Of a stretch of 64,000 bases of DNA, positions 24,774 through 36,275 are shown one piece after another. The notes under the pieces are model-generated. The model was not told the origin of the DNA. It worked only from the letters and a program-made list of their open reading frames with translations, and made no database searches. Numbering within the stretch: the stretch's first letter is position 1; each line of letters starts with the position of its first letter. A program made the translations under genes and the position numbers. Source of the DNA: Gammaproteobacteria bacterium (GTDB lineage Bacteria > Pseudomonadota > Gammaproteobacteria > HTCC5015); the NCBI GenBank assembly GCA_028284675.1, contig JANQRI010000014.1:21797-85796 (forward strand), given 5' to 3'.

Positions 24774-27700
24774 CTACTCACCAAGACCGATGACCTCTAC
24801 GGTCACAAATGCAACACCCTGGTCATCAAGCTGGCCCTCAGCCAAATCGCCACTCACTGAATCCTCCGCAGAGTCACTAGCTGTTGTACCGGCAGTACTG
24901 GCAGCAGCCAAACTTGCCGATACCCCGGTGGCAACCGGTACACCGATTGAAATTCCACCCACATCAATGTTGTCAGCGCCCAATACTTCCTGTGCGGCAA
25001 TCAGCACATCACCCTGCGAGCCGATGCCTGCGTCTCCGGCATCAACAATTCCTCCGGGCGCGAACAAAAACACACCGCCAGGAGCACGCTCGGCGGTAAA
25101 CCGGGAATTACGGATGCCGCTACCGGCTACTGCAGCCTGAAAATCGATACCCTGTTCAGTCACCCGCGGCGGCGGAATCGACAACGCAGTTTGTGGACCA
25201 CGACCCGCATCAATATTACCCGCCGAAGACCATAACAAAATATCACCGCCATCCAGTGCAAACACCCGTGCCCGGTTTACATTAATATCATTATCCACTG
25301 CCGCATTGATATCACCGATACGTAATGCAATCACACCCAATTCCGATGCATCTTTACTGATCGATGAGCCGCCTGCCGCAAGACCAACATCAATACCGCC
25401 TCCCGGCGCCAGCAGGTTAATATCGCCACCCTGCTGAGTCTGTATCGTGCTGAATACCAAACCAATATCACCCTGATAGGCCGACCCATTATCAGCACTG
25501 GCAGGGAATAAAGTCTGAATCGCAGCAAAGCTGCGTGGAAAACCGTCCCGCGTGGGATCATCAATTGCCCCGGTTAAATCCTCAACTCCTCCTTGCCGGA
25601 TTTCATTGAAGTAAGCCTGCAATACCAATTCACGTTGCGCGTTAACCGGCGCCGCATTATAAGCAGCCAGCGCGATTGCATGCTGTTCGGTCAATGACAT
25701 CCCAGACAGAATATCAATCGCCTGCTGACGACCGGATACCGATACCGGATTACCGTTTTGTGCGAGTTGCGTTTCAACAGCCGCCGCAATATTGCCGGCA
25801 AAACGTTCGGAGGTCACAAATTCAATCAAATCGCCGGCGTAATTATCACGCCTGACGGAAACCGCCTGGAATGCAATTTTCTGCTGAGTAAACAACGGCA
25901 GGCTTCGCATATCTTCACGTGCCGCTGCCAACGGGTCTTCGGATTGACCCCGATAGTCCACCCGGGTTTCATCACTGACGAACGCAACCAGATCCCCCTG
26001 GAAAGCACCAGAGAGCACGAAGTCAATCAGTTGCCCGGAATTATCAAAACCGGCCGGTTCAACAAAGGGTGCCAGATAATTTTCCGCAAACCCCGCATAC
26101 TCCGCATACTCCGCAACACCACCAATGCCGGCAAGCACAGAAATATCCGCGCCGGATTCAGGCCCAAACCCAAGCGCGGTTAAAAGATTGGGGTTGTTAA
26201 AGTTACCGATAGAGCGTACACCTCCGGATGTTCCCAACGCTACATCACGACCGGCAATCAGGTCCAGACGCCCCGGCCCGCCGATCTCTATGCCCAAATC
26301 GCTGCCCGCATTCTGCAGCAAATTGGTATTTCTCTGTCTCGGCGTTTCGAACACTATATCTCTGCCGGCCTGCAAGACACTGATATCACGCAAATCCACA
26401 TGCTGAAATTCAAAATTAACATCACTAATATCACGCCCCGCGGTGACCAGGGTCTGCTTCGGTGAGAAAAGCTGAAAACCACTGACATCGCCATCGCGTG
26501 CAACAAACCTGACCGGCTCCCGATCATTGATATGTACCGGGGTAGGCGCATGTATGATCAGTTTCTCATTGAAGCGCGTGTCATCATCAACCAGAGAGAA
26601 CGCACTCTCTATCGAAGTACTAAAACCAACCTGGGCACTGGTAACAATATTGAGAGGGTTGGATATATTGGGCAAAAAATTAATATCCGCATCCGATATA
26701 TTTATAACTGTATCCGTGACAGAACTGACACTGCCGGCTGCCAGGAAAGACACACCTCCTTGCGCAGATGGAAATAAGTTCATCTGCCTGCCTAATAATT
26801 CAATATTCCCCTGCAACGCGGTTGCCTCCACCGTACCCGGATAATATTCAGACACGAAACTGCGAAGGTCGCTTGCATCCACACCAAAGACACTGGGGTT
26901 GGCCGGCACATTAACCCGGTTGGCAAAGCGTATATCACCTGATAATGCGGTAAATGCAGCAGCTGAATCTTCGCTGTAAGTAAAGAAATGGCTTTGTACT
27001 TCTCTTAAAGCAATATTGGAGCCTCTGCCCTGCTGTAAAGTGCTGGGTCTTAATAAAGTGGGGTTAAAAACGCTGGCAATATCAATTGAACCACCAGCAT
27101 TCAGTGCATAACTGCCTTCGGCCAAGGCAAGCACCGTATCCTGCCCGGCTTCAGCGGCAATAATATCCCCTCCTGCGCGGATACGCGCCTCACCCTGCCC
27201 CAATAGAAAGCGGCCGGACAAAATATCATTACCGGCCGTCACTGATAAATCACCACCACCCTGCACCAACACTTCGTTGGTGATAAATCGTGCCACCGTT
27301 GCAGTGGGATCCTCAATTTGTCCGGCCTGCTTCCCGGTTGTCGGAGCAGACACCGACAGATTAACAATATCACCGGCCGATTCGATGGTTATATTGCCAC
27401 CGCCAAATGATGCAATATCCTGCCTGAAATCTTCAGGCACTATGGTCCAGGTAGTCGGGGTTGTATCCGCAAAAACGCCGCCTATCCCATCAGTGGCACT
27501 GCCTATCCGTTGCAACCAGGCAGCAAAAAACTGTTGCGAGTCACTGCCTGTAATATTGCCGCCGGCATAAAGCCTGATATCACCACCATCTTCCGGGTAA
27601 GTGGCCCCGGCAATCACTGAGTTATCAACCTGATCAAAAGGAAAAGCCTGTGCCGCAACCCACGCATCAAATGATCCGGCCCCGGTATCACGACCTGCAG

Positions 27701-30700
27701 CATATAAAACCGCGTTATTACCAAAACTGACATCACCCGCGGCCGCAATATCGATATCACCGGTACTGGATCTCAGAATTACATCATTAGCCAGGCTCAA
27801 ACCGCCTGTACCATTTACCGCTGTAGCCAACAGGTCTGCGCTGGCCAGATCAGCACCGCCAATCAAACGATAGCTCCAACCGGACTGTTCATTTTTCAGC
27901 TCCTGTACATTGGCAAATGCAGTAGTCGAAAACACATCCGCAAAACCGTCAGAAACTGATGCATTGATATTCAGGTCACCCTCTGTCCGCAATGTAAAAA
28001 AGCCGGCTTCACCGTTACTGAAAAATTCAAAATCGACACCACCCACAGTTTCTGTTGCGAGAGCCTCATTAAAACGCCAGGCTGAACCTGTAACTTCCGG
28101 ATCTCCACCCATATTACCGAAAATATCAAATTCACCCCCAAGCCCTTCACCAAAATCAATCGGATCGGTAACCGTCAAATCGGAACCGCTGCGGATTTCT
28201 ATGCCGGCCTGCAAATGGAATCTGTCATTACGGTCAAACACACCGAACAATGCGGTTTCCAGGCTGTCGGCATTATTCATAAAAGCAATGGTTTCATTAC
28301 GAATACTGTTCATTAAAGCCTGGTCGACCTGCGCAGGGTCTGCATACACCTTAAACGCCTCAACATCGATACGTTCGGCGCCTTGAATCGCATTAGCGAA
28401 AAAAGCAGGAGTAGCGGAAAGCGTTGCAACACCATCGCCGGCAATACCATTCAGTGAACCGCCATTCACATTATCAATCACGAGTGGTAAACCTGCATTC
28501 GTACGGGATACTCTGAAATGCACCTGACCATCAGCCATACCATCACCGCCGGATACATTAATCAGCGCATTATCATCCAAAATCAAACCGCCGCCGGTAC
28601 TTGATAAAAACACACTGCCGCCGGTTTCGCCGGTGGTTTGTGCATTCGCCAGAATGCGGCTGCCGGCTGCCAACACCAGATCTCCATTCGAATTTAAATT
28701 CACCCGGCCGGCCTCAGCACCGGCTGCATCGATCGTTCCGCCCAGCGTGATACCACCATTATCGGTGGTCAGTGTCACTGCCCTGGCTGCGATAATATCT
28801 GTAGCAGCGATATTTAAATCACCGTTACCCAGGCGCAAAATAAATGCCTCGGTAAAATTCCCCGCCTGCACCTGATCATTCAACGCAGCAAAATCACCGA
28901 GCTGATCAAGCTGTAATGAAAAACGACCACCACGGGCATTATCTCCGGCAGCAGCCAACAATTCGCCGGCAAGTGTAACCTGCCCCTGCAACGCCTCCAG
29001 GCTGACCGCACCGGCATCACCACCGTTTTCACCTTCAACACCGGATACATTAATCGTTGCACCACTTTCTATAATGATATCGCCCTGCGCACTGCGGAAA
29101 CTCGCAATACCTCCTCTGGATGCCACGTTGATATCATCAAACTGTATCGCACGACCTGAAGTATCGATTAATGCACCGCTTTGCACCAACAGATCACCAT
29201 TGATACCGGTTGCTTCAAGAGACAGCTGGCCACTGGCCAGCTCCGTTGTGCCGCTGTAACTCAGCGCATCACCACTCAATGCGATACGCGCACCCAGACC
29301 CTGATTAAAATCATTACCGGCATTGCCGGGCAAAGAGCCTAATGCTGCTACAGTAAGCAGCCCATCGGAGCGAAGCTGAGTACTGGCACCTCCTGTAGCG
29401 GTGATCAATGGGGTTTGTAAACTGAACTCATTGTTACCCACAATGGTAAAGCGTCCGCGCCCGTCGCCCACCACTGCACCGGTACCGGTAAAACCAACAC
29501 GCTCAAAACCGGCCACTCCGAATTCACCCGCACCCAACACCAATTCATTCGCTGAGATATTCAAAGCGCCTGTGCCGGTACCGTTTACCACTGGCGCTGT
29601 ATCGCCTGACACCTGAACCGGGCTGCTTAGCGTTAAACGATTAGCTGCAGCCAGTGTCGCGATATCGCCTGCATCACCAAAACCGATTAATGACTCCGCA
29701 ACCAGTTCAACATCTGAAAAGCTCAAATCGATATTGCCATATAAATCAATGCTGCCGGTGCTGGTTAATATCAGTTCATCCACACTCAACGCGGCTAAAT
29801 CCTGATTATCAAATACCAGGCCCTGGCTGACATTTTCAACTTCTCCAAGGCTGACAAGGCCGGCGCCAATATTCAATGAACCGCCATCCATCAAAATATC
29901 ACCGTTTATTTCGGTATTATTCGTAGAGAAAAACAACACAGAGCCGTCGTCTACAACAACCTGAGCATTTTCTGACAACATCAGATCACCCATCGTGCTG
30001 CCGGCCGCCTGGTTTGTGAATGTCACCTGCTCTCCAGCCGAAACCCTTAATAACGCACCACTATCAATCAAAGTAAGGTTTTGACCTTGCGATGCAACAT
30101 CACCCGCAGCGATCAGGCGCGCACCACTCTCAACCTGTACCTGCTGCGTGGCTGCCAGCGTTATGGACGGCGCACTCACCTGAGCATTTTCAGCCACTGT
30201 AACCTGCCGGGTCTGCACGTTAATCCGTGTCCCTGCCTGATCGAGACTGCGACGCCCACCGAGTAATATACTCTCTACGTTTATACTGCTGAGCTGCGTA
30301 TCCAGTATCTGCACTGCACTACTGCTGCTGTCAAACCGGTTAACAACCGCCAACTCATCACTGCTGATATCCAGGCGACTGCCACGCCCCTGCTCACCCA
30401 CAGTTGAAATAAAATCAGCCTCAATATTTAGACTGCGCTCAGCAAGCAATGTCAGGCTACCTGCATCATTTGGAATTGACAGATTAAGCTCATCACCCTG
30501 ATCGGCAAAAAACGTATTTGCCAAAGAGACTTCATATTCACTGCGGGTACCGACTGTTTCGCCTGACTCCACGATAAAACCGGAAAGCAGGCTATCCTGA
30601 ATGCCTGAGTTAGTCACGGTAAAGCGCCCGGCAACAACCGGCGCACCATCCAGGCGACGCAATGACCGGCCGGCCTGCAGGCCGCTGCTATCGGGAACAG

Positions 30701-33700
30701 GAGTAATTAAAAACGCACCTGGTAATAAGGCATAGCGTGGCGGCAGCACCGCATACTCACCTGCAGGCAGGTCACCTGCACCGTTTAAAAAGACACTGTC
30801 ACCCGGACGTGATGCGAAACGGAAAATATCAGTGGCGTTAGCGTCCGGCACCGTAAAATCGCTATAACTATTTGCATCGAATGGCGCATACCCGGGATCA
30901 AGTCCGGGCAAGATTGCAAATGATTCGCCGGCATTCGCCAGAGAAAGCACATCCTGTGACCCTCCCGGCCCAGGAATAAACTGATAAGCCAACAAGTCGC
31001 CGCCACCCGATAAGTCGATGCCGGCTCCTGACTGCAAATCAATATTCGATGAGTTAATCAGAACATTCTTCTCCGGTGCGCCCCCGGAAGCCTGATCAAA
31101 CAAACGCAAACCAATACCGCTTTCCCCGGGACTTGGCAAATAAACCCAATCACCGACCCCATCAATTTCACCAAACGGAATAATCTGATCTTCAGCAGAT
31201 ACTGAAGTCAGACTGCCTGGCAGTATGGTGACTGAACCTTCTCCACTTTGCGGCCTTGCGTTAAACACCACCCGGCCCAGCGGCGCTTTTAATACCCCGG
31301 CATGCTCAATATTCGGGGAATCCAGTATCAACCTGCCACCGGCACTAAGTAAAGGTGTACCACCTGACCCCGGCAATATTGTTAGCGTGGCATCCGGGTT
31401 ACCAAAAACAGATTCGACGACACCCACAATCTGCCTTTCAACATCAGTAGGCACATTATCAATGGTTTCTACCCGTGTGAATGTACCCCCTTCAAACAAA
31501 ACACCGGCCAGGAAGTCATAAGCTTCTGCGGAAGTAGTCGGCAACACCAGTGTATTCGAAGGGTTATCGGGATCCGGAACAATAAAATCGGTCAATCTGC
31601 GCTGCCCGGTCGCCAGAATATATTCAGATAATGTTGCAGGGTAAACCTGATCAGCCTGCAAAGTCAGATCACCAAATGTTTCAAACCGGCCGAGAAACCG
31701 TGCATCGTCACCCTGGCCACCGCTTAAGATGCCGCGTGTTCTGATATCACCGCCACTGGCAATAATCACCTGGTCAGCACCCTGGGTTGATACATTGCCG
31801 ATTAAATCAATCAACCCATTCGCTTCAGGATTTTGTAAAGCGCTCAGTAAGTCTGTTGTTGCCTGACCATCAAGCTGTGCATATATATCCAATGCCGGCT
31901 GTCCCACCAAACTCTCCGGCGCCGACGCAAGAAAAACCAGCTCGCCATGACCACCACTAATCTCTTCGGTCACTGTTTCAGCCGGAGTACCGCTCTGATC
32001 CGGATCATCAAACCCTATACTGATATAAGGCGCGGTGACCAGTGCCCGGCCGTCCTGTGCAGCAATCGAAGTTGCATTCAGACCAATGCGCTCCCTTGCC
32101 CCCAACACCACATCACCCTCGAAGATAATCTGACCGGCCCCCGAAGAAGCCACCGCACCCTGAGCCTGCTGTGCTAACGAAGGCTGCGCTGTAAAAACTG
32201 ATGTGAATCCATAAGAATCGAAACCAGCCTCAGACAGTCGCGCAGTATCGAAAACTGCAACTCCATTGAGCTGTTCGGGAATACTGTCATCCCGACCAAA
32301 AGCTGCAGCATCCAAGCCGGATGGAATAAGCGGCTGATTTACATTTTCACGCAAAATAATGTCCCGACCGGTGAATGAAATGCCTGGGAAATTGAAATCA
32401 ATTGGGGGGCTATTCGTATCTGCCGCCGGAACTGAGCGGGCACTGGGATCAAGCGCAATCAGTAATTCACCGCCGGCTGCACCACCCGGCTTATAGGCAT
32501 CTGCAATAAATTCACCATCGAACAATATACCTTCAGCCGCAGTTAAGCTGATCGTACCGGCATCAGCAGTGACTTGTTGCTCCTGAATGCCGGCGCCAAT
32601 ACCAAAAGGCAACGGCACAAATGCATCAGTCGTATAAACATCTGCAGATACATCAATCGTCGCCCCCTGCTCAGCAATAATAAAACCGCGATTGACACTG
32701 AGCTCTACTGAACCGGCATCCAGTGCCTGGCCGCGGCGCAAGCCTAATGGATCGGGCTCAGGAATAAATACTGACGCAGTGCTTAAACGACTGTCAGCAC
32801 CCAGCCAAATACCGACATCATCAATGTTATTGGTCTGATACGGCTCACCGCTACTGGTATCGAACAGGCTTAATGAGATTCGGCCGGCCGGCGCTTCGAT
32901 CACGCCATTTAAAAACAGGCTTGTGTTTGCCAGCATTTCAACACTTGCACCGGCATCCGTAATAATTCTTGCCCCGGTATCAAACCTTAACAGAGACTCC
33001 TGCGCACCTGGGACCAGGCTGGGGTCTGGACTATTATTTAACGTAAATGCAATATCGACCGGCAAGCGTTGATCATCGGGTAATATACCGCGTGAGACGG
33101 CCTGACTTAAGTCCGCACCGGTCGGCAATAATGCCAAATCCTGACTAATCAGCCCCCCTTCTGCATTGCTGCCGCTTAGCGCAACCAAGGGGCCATTATT
33201 TGTGCTGCCAAACACCTCAGGCAGTAAAAAATTTTCCGCCTGCAAACGGATATCCGCATCACCGGCCACGGTAAAAACACTGGATGCCTGGCTGGATGCA
33301 CTCGCACTAACGTCATATGCACTAAAACCACCGGAGCGAAAAAATACACTGTCCAGCACCAGTGCATTACCCGGGGCACCTGATGCATCACCATCCGTAA
33401 TGAAAACCGACGGCGCAGTTAAACTCAGTGTCCCTCCCCGGTAAAATGCAAAACTACGAATATCACCGTCAAGGCGCAGCTCGACACCCTGAACATTTGC
33501 AATATTCTCCTGGCGGCGCTCGACCGCACTTAAGCTGATATCGCCCCCTGTGCCGGCAGTTATGTCTCCATTTGCATCCAGCCAACCACCACCGCTGCTA
33601 TCAATCAAACTGCCGGCAGTAAGAATCAAATCACCCCGCGCATCGAGATTCACTTCACCACCATCAATCCATAATGGCGTATCCGGTCGACCCAGCCCCA

Positions 33701-36275
33701 AAGCTTCATTTAGCAGTGGGGCATCATTAACCCATAAACCACGGGTATCTATAAGTGCATTGGCACCTAATGTTACCGGCTTATTCAGCACAAAATCAGG
33801 GCCGTTCACGTCTACATAGAACTGCCCACCCATCGAAACATTCTCAACTGTTTCAAAACTCACCGTCCCTCCAGGTGAGCGAATTGCACCATCCATCGTG
33901 ATACCGGCAGCAGCGGTCACGTCAAGCATACTGCCGGCCGGCAAACTCAACTCGGTTCCTTCAGCTATCGTCACAGCATAGTTTCTGGATTCAATAACGA
34001 ACCGACTGACACCGCTATCATTAAACTGCGCTTCAGACAGTTGCACGTCTATCGCTCTTAATTCTTGTGGGTTGAGCCCGGGGCCCGCCGGGTTATTCGG
34101 CCCCTGGAGTAACCTTTGGTTGATATCGAACGCGACTGAGTCAGCCGCCTGACTAATATTGATACCCTGTAAATTTAACGACAGTTGAAATAATCCACCG
34201 AGTGGGAAATTACCAGCTCCAGGTTGACGCTGAAACGGCCCGGCAATTGTGTCTGCTTTAATATCACCTTGTAAAAACGCAGCCTGTGTCTGAATAAATA
34301 CACTGCCGGCCGCAGCACCTTGATCATAGGCTTCGACAAACTCTCCCCGACTGCTATTCAAAAAAGTATTCTGGAAATTCTCGGTAATATTCCAGCGCTC
34401 GTGGAATTTAAACGCCTCGCCTAATAAACCGTCATAGATACGATTCGGATCGGCATCACCGATATCATAAACCTGACCTTCGGATACCAGTTTGGTCGTT
34501 TGGATAAACCCTGACTCATAATGCGTATTACCTCCGGATACATCGATTAACGAATCCGGTTGTTGAATCACCTCACCTTCAGAACGCAGCACAACACTGC
34601 CGCCGGTTGTTAAGCGTTCCGCTACGGTACGCGGAATACTTGCAAGCGCCGGCTCGATGTTTGCTATCGGCGTGCCACGACGCACATCCACCCGCACAGT
34701 CGCCCCATCCAGGATACCATCCCGCTGACGCGGTGAGTCGGCCAGTTCATTACCCCGTAATTCCAGCTCCACAACATTACGCTCAGCCGGCAATACAACC
34801 TCGGCACCGGACACATCAATCAGGCTGCCACTCTCCAACAGAATACGACTACCGGTAAGATCCCGGTCATCCAGGTTAACCGCGTTATAATTGAAATTAT
34901 TATTTTCATCAAAAGCCTGATCAGGTGCACTGACCGCATGCAAAAACACTTCACCGCCGGACGCGGTGATTCTTGCATTCTGCTGCAAAGTGATTGTCTC
35001 ACCGACGACTTCAACCCCGGATAATAACTGCGCCTGTGCATCCGGCGCGGTTACATCACTAGCAAGCTCAGGTAAAACCTCAGTAACACTGTTACGGCCA
35101 AAGCGGACTTCACCCGCCTGTTGTGCGATTCTGTTCCTGGTTAAATTGCTGTTCTCAATATTGGACAGTGCAGGCTTTTCATCCAGCAATGCAGACACCA
35201 CATTAACATTACCGGCACCGGTATCATCACGTTCCAGTGTGTCACGCGCAATCAAACGTATACTGCCGTTAAAATCGACTGAAGTTGTTGCGGTAATCCG
35301 GCCCTCCTGATTAACCGCCATGCCGGCCAACGTGACATTGCCCCGTTCAGCGATAATCTCACCCAGGTTTGTGACATCACCACCGGTTTCAACCTCAACC
35401 AATAAACCTCTCAAGCCCGGATCATCTGAAAACACCAAAAACGCTTCGTCCTGCGCTGCAGCCAACACTGTTTGCCCACCCGGTGTTTGAATACGGCCCT
35501 CATTAAGAATATTTGGCGCGACCGCAACCACACCGTTGAGCGTCGTGGTTTGGAGCTCAGCGCCCTCCAGAATCACAATATCACCCGGCTGCGCGGTGCT
35601 GTTATCAACTAACTGAGGAATACCGTTATCATCAAGCCTCAAAACCCGTGCGCCGTTGACTGCGGCCGCACTCAGTGCCGGCAAACCGTTATCCCCCTGA
35701 TTAATCGCCTGGGTAATTGAAGAATCAATAAACAACTGGTTATCAACATCCAGCGTCGATGCCAGCAACGAGCCCAGATTAACCTCAGATTCAGGGCCAA
35801 ACAAAATCCCGTTCGGGTTTATCAAATAGATACCGCCATTCGCGCTTAGCCTGCCCAAAATATGGCTGGGGCTCGCATTCGCATCGACTTTATTCAAAGC
35901 AACTGAAGTATCTTCCGGCTGCACGAACCGAACTTCATAACCCTCGGCAATATCGAAACTTTCCCAGTTTAATATCACTTTACCGGTTTGCTGATCGATC
36001 AGCATGACCCGGCCATCAATCAGCGCAGTGGAATCAGCGGGGTTACCGGACAATTCGCCGAATTCAATCCAATCCTGTGTGCTGCTGGATACCGGTAAAT
36101 TCGGAATTCCGGCCGGTGCCTGATAAGGCACACCACTGACCCAAACCCGCGGTGATGCCTGCAAGGAAGCATGACCGCTGAACAACACCAGGCCGGCAGC
36201 AGTTATCAAATGCAACAATACAGGAGTCCGTCGTATACAAAACAGCTTAACACTTCGGCAAACCGATAGGATCAT
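24774..36275 (-). CDS. Giant filamentous-haemagglutinin-type TPS exoprotein (TpsA)
   Basis: A 3833-residue secreted beta-helix protein. The extended signal region (about residues 1-41, ending HASLQA) precedes a TPS secretion domain (about 45-300) with the hallmark LINPNGILFG (NPNG at 153-156) and LGSLLASTLDVDNQ. The rest is almost entirely irregular beta-helix repeats rich in G, N, D and S (patterns such as GGDITIESAGDI, LNISANELVLGAG). Near the C-terminus (about 3405-3562) there is a helical insert, then beta-helix again and a low-complexity AAASTAGTTASDSAEDS segment before TVEVIGLGE. The C-terminal part resembles the DUF3739-type FHA proteins. No CdiA-like toxin or VENN motif is seen. Beyond the signal region I see no cysteines, usual for exported fibres. 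Probably a surface adhesin or biofilm matrix fibre. Confidence 0.93.
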   Translation of the reverse strand: MILSVCRSVKLFCIRRTPVLLHLITAAGLVLFSGHASLQASPRVWVSGVPYQAPAGIPNLPVSSSTQDWIEFGELSGNPADSTALIDGRVMLIDQQTGKVILNWESFDIAEGYEVRFVQPEDTSVALNKVDANASPSHILGRLSANGGIYLINPNGILFGPESEVNLGSLLASTLDVDNQLFIDSSITQAINQGDNGLPALSAAAVNGARVLRLDDNGIPQLVDNSTAQPGDIVILEGAELQTTTLNGVVAVAPNILNEGRIQTPGGQTVLAAAQDEAFLVFSDDPGLRGLLVEVETGGDVTNLGEIIAERGNVTLAGMAVNQEGRITATTSVDFNGSIRLIARDTLERDDTGAGNVNVVSALLDEKPALSNIENSNLTRNRIAQQAGEVRFGRNSVTEVLPELASDVTAPDAQAQLLSGVEVVGETITLQQNARITASGGEVFLHAVSAPDQAFDENNNFNYNAVNLDDRDLTGSRILLESGSLIDVSGAEVVLPAERNVVELELRGNELADSPRQRDGILDGATVRVDVRRGTPIANIEPALASIPRTVAERLTTGGSVVLRSEGEVIQQPDSLIDVSGGNTHYESGFIQTTKLVSEGQVYDIGDADPNRIYDGLLGEAFKFHERWNITENFQNTFLNSSRGEFVEAYDQGAAAGSVFIQTQAAFLQGDIKADTIAGPFQRQPGAGNFPLGGLFQLSLNLQGINISQAADSVAFDINQRLLQGPNNPAGPGLNPQELRAIDVQLSEAQFNDSGVSRFVIESRNYAVTIAEGTELSLPAGSMLDVTAAAGITMDGAIRSPGGTVSFETVENVSMGGQFYVDVNGPDFVLNKPVTLGANALIDTRGLWVNDAPLLNEALGLGRPDTPLWIDGGEVNLDARGDLILTAGSLIDSSGGGWLDANGDITAGTGGDISLSAVERRQENIANVQGVELRLDGDIRSFAFYRGGTLSLTAPSVFITDGDASGAPGNALVLDSVFFRSGGFSAYDVSASASSQASSVFTVAGDADIRLQAENFLLPEVFGSTNNGPLVALSGSNAEGGLISQDLALLPTGADLSQAVSRGILPDDQRLPVDIAFTLNNSPDPSLVPGAQESLLRFDTGARIITDAGASVEMLANTSLFLNGVIEAPAGRISLSLFDTSSGEPYQTNNIDDVGIWLGADSRLSTASVFIPEPDPLGLRRGQALDAGSVELSVNRGFIIAEQGATIDVSADVYTTDAFVPLPFGIGAGIQEQQVTADAGTISLTAAEGILFDGEFIADAYKPGGAAGGELLIALDPSARSVPAADTNSPPIDFNFPGISFTGRDIILRENVNQPLIPSGLDAAAFGRDDSIPEQLNGVAVFDTARLSEAGFDSYGFTSVFTAQPSLAQQAQGAVASSGAGQIIFEGDVVLGARERIGLNATSIAAQDGRALVTAPYISIGFDDPDQSGTPAETVTEEISGGHGELVFLASAPESLVGQPALDIYAQLDGQATTDLLSALQNPEANGLIDLIGNVSTQGADQVIIASGGDIRTRGILSGGQGDDARFLGRFETFGDLTLQADQVYPATLSEYILATGQRRLTDFIVPDPDNPSNTLVLPTTSAEAYDFLAGVLFEGGTFTRVETIDNVPTDVERQIVGVVESVFGNPDATLTILPGSGGTPLLSAGGRLILDSPNIEHAGVLKAPLGRVVFNARPQSGEGSVTILPGSLTSVSAEDQIIPFGEIDGVGDWVYLPSPGESGIGLRLFDQASGGAPEKNVLINSSNIDLQSGAGIDLSGGGDLLAYQFIPGPGGSQDVLSLANAGESFAILPGLDPGYAPFDANSYSDFTVPDANATDIFRFASRPGDSVFLNGAGDLPAGEYAVLPPRYALLPGAFLITPVPDSSGLQAGRSLRRLDGAPVVAGRFTVTNSGIQDSLLSGFIVESGETVGTRSEYEVSLANTFFADQGDELNLSIPNDAGSLTLLAERSLNIEADFISTVGEQGRGSRLDISSDELAVVNRFDSSSSAVQILDTQLSSINVESILLGGRRSLDQAGTRINVQTRQVTVAENAQVSAPSITLAATQQVQVESGARLIAAGDVASQGQNLTLIDSGALLRVSAGEQVTFTNQAAGSTMGDLMLSENAQVVVDDGSVLFFSTNNTEINGDILMDGGSLNIGAGLVSLGEVENVSQGLVFDNQDLAALSVDELILTSTGSIDLYGNIDLSFSDVELVAESLIGFGDAGDIATLAAANRLTLSSPVQVSGDTAPVVNGTGTGALNISANELVLGAGEFGVAGFERVGFTGTGAVVGDGRGRFTIVGNNEFSLQTPLITATGGASTQLRSDGLLTVAALGSLPGNAGNDFNQGLGARIALSGDALSYSGTTELASGQLSLEATGINGDLLVQSGALIDTSGRAIQFDDINVASRGGIASFRSAQGDIIIESGATINVSGVEGENGGDAGAVSLEALQGQVTLAGELLAAAGDNARGGRFSLQLDQLGDFAALNDQVQAGNFTEAFILRLGNGDLNIAATDIIAARAVTLTTDNGGITLGGTIDAAGAEAGRVNLNSNGDLVLAAGSRILANAQTTGETGGSVFLSSTGGGLILDDNALINVSGGDGMADGQVHFRVSRTNAGLPLVIDNVNGGSLNGIAGDGVATLSATPAFFANAIQGAERIDVEAFKVYADPAQVDQALMNSIRNETIAFMNNADSLETALFGVFDRNDRFHLQAGIEIRSGSDLTVTDPIDFGEGLGGEFDIFGNMGGDPEVTGSAWRFNEALATETVGGVDFEFFSNGEAGFFTLRTEGDLNINASVSDGFADVFSTTAFANVQELKNEQSGWSYRLIGGADLASADLLATAVNGTGGLSLANDVILRSSTGDIDIAAAGDVSFGNNAVLYAAGRDTGAGSFDAWVAAQAFPFDQVDNSVIAGATYPEDGGDIRLYAGGNITGSDSQQFFAAWLQRIGSATDGIGGVFADTTPTTWTIVPEDFRQDIASFGGGNITIESAGDIVNLSVSAPTTGKQAGQIEDPTATVARFITNEVLVQGGGDLSVTAGNDILSGRFLLGQGEARIRAGGDIIAAEAGQDTVLALAEGSYALNAGGSIDIASVFNPTLLRPSTLQQGRGSNIALREVQSHFFTYSEDSAAAFTALSGDIRFANRVNVPANPSVFGVDASDLRSFVSEYYPGTVEATALQGNIELLGRQMNLFPSAQGGVSFLAAGSVSSVTDTVINISDADINFLPNISNPLNIVTSAQVGFSTSIESAFSLVDDDTRFNEKLIIHAPTPVHINDREPVRFVARDGDVSGFQLFSPKQTLVTAGRDISDVNFEFQHVDLRDISVLQAGRDIVFETPRQRNTNLLQNAGSDLGIEIGGPGRLDLIAGRDVALGTSGGVRSIGNFNNPNLLTALGFGPESGADISVLAGIGGVAEYAEYAGFAENYLAPFVEPAGFDNSGQLIDFVLSGAFQGDLVAFVSDETRVDYRGQSEDPLAAAREDMRSLPLFTQQKIAFQAVSVRRDNYAGDLIEFVTSERFAGNIAAAVETQLAQNGNPVSVSGRQQAIDILSGMSLTEQHAIALAAYNAAPVNAQRELVLQAYFNEIRQGGVEDLTGAIDDPTRDGFPRSFAAIQTLFPASADNGSAYQGDIGLVFSTIQTQQGGDINLLAPGGGIDVGLAAGGSSISKDASELGVIALRIGDINAAVDNDINVNRARVFALDGGDILLWSSAGNIDAGRGPQTALSIPPPRVTEQGIDFQAAVAGSGIRNSRFTAERAPGGVFLFAPGGIVDAGDAGIGSQGDVLIAAQEVLGADNIDVGGISIGVPVATGVSASLAAASTAGTTASDSAEDSVSGDLAEGQLDDQGVAFVTVEVIGLGE

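Noticed and set aside
24774..25300. Possible CdiA-like toxin at the FHA C-terminus
   Set aside because: The C-terminal end is beta-helix and low complexity, with no VENN motif, no cysteines and no small immunity gene after the stop.
26096..26115. Short tandem repeat CCGCATACT within the FHA gene
   Set aside because: It is only two to three units within coding sequence (AEYAEYAGFAE) and keeps the frame; not a CRISPR or separate repeat element.
24790..36200. Many open frames on the plus strand opposite the FHA gene
   Set aside because: They are antisense shadows of the repetitive, compositionally biased FHA gene; none shows family motifs or good starts.
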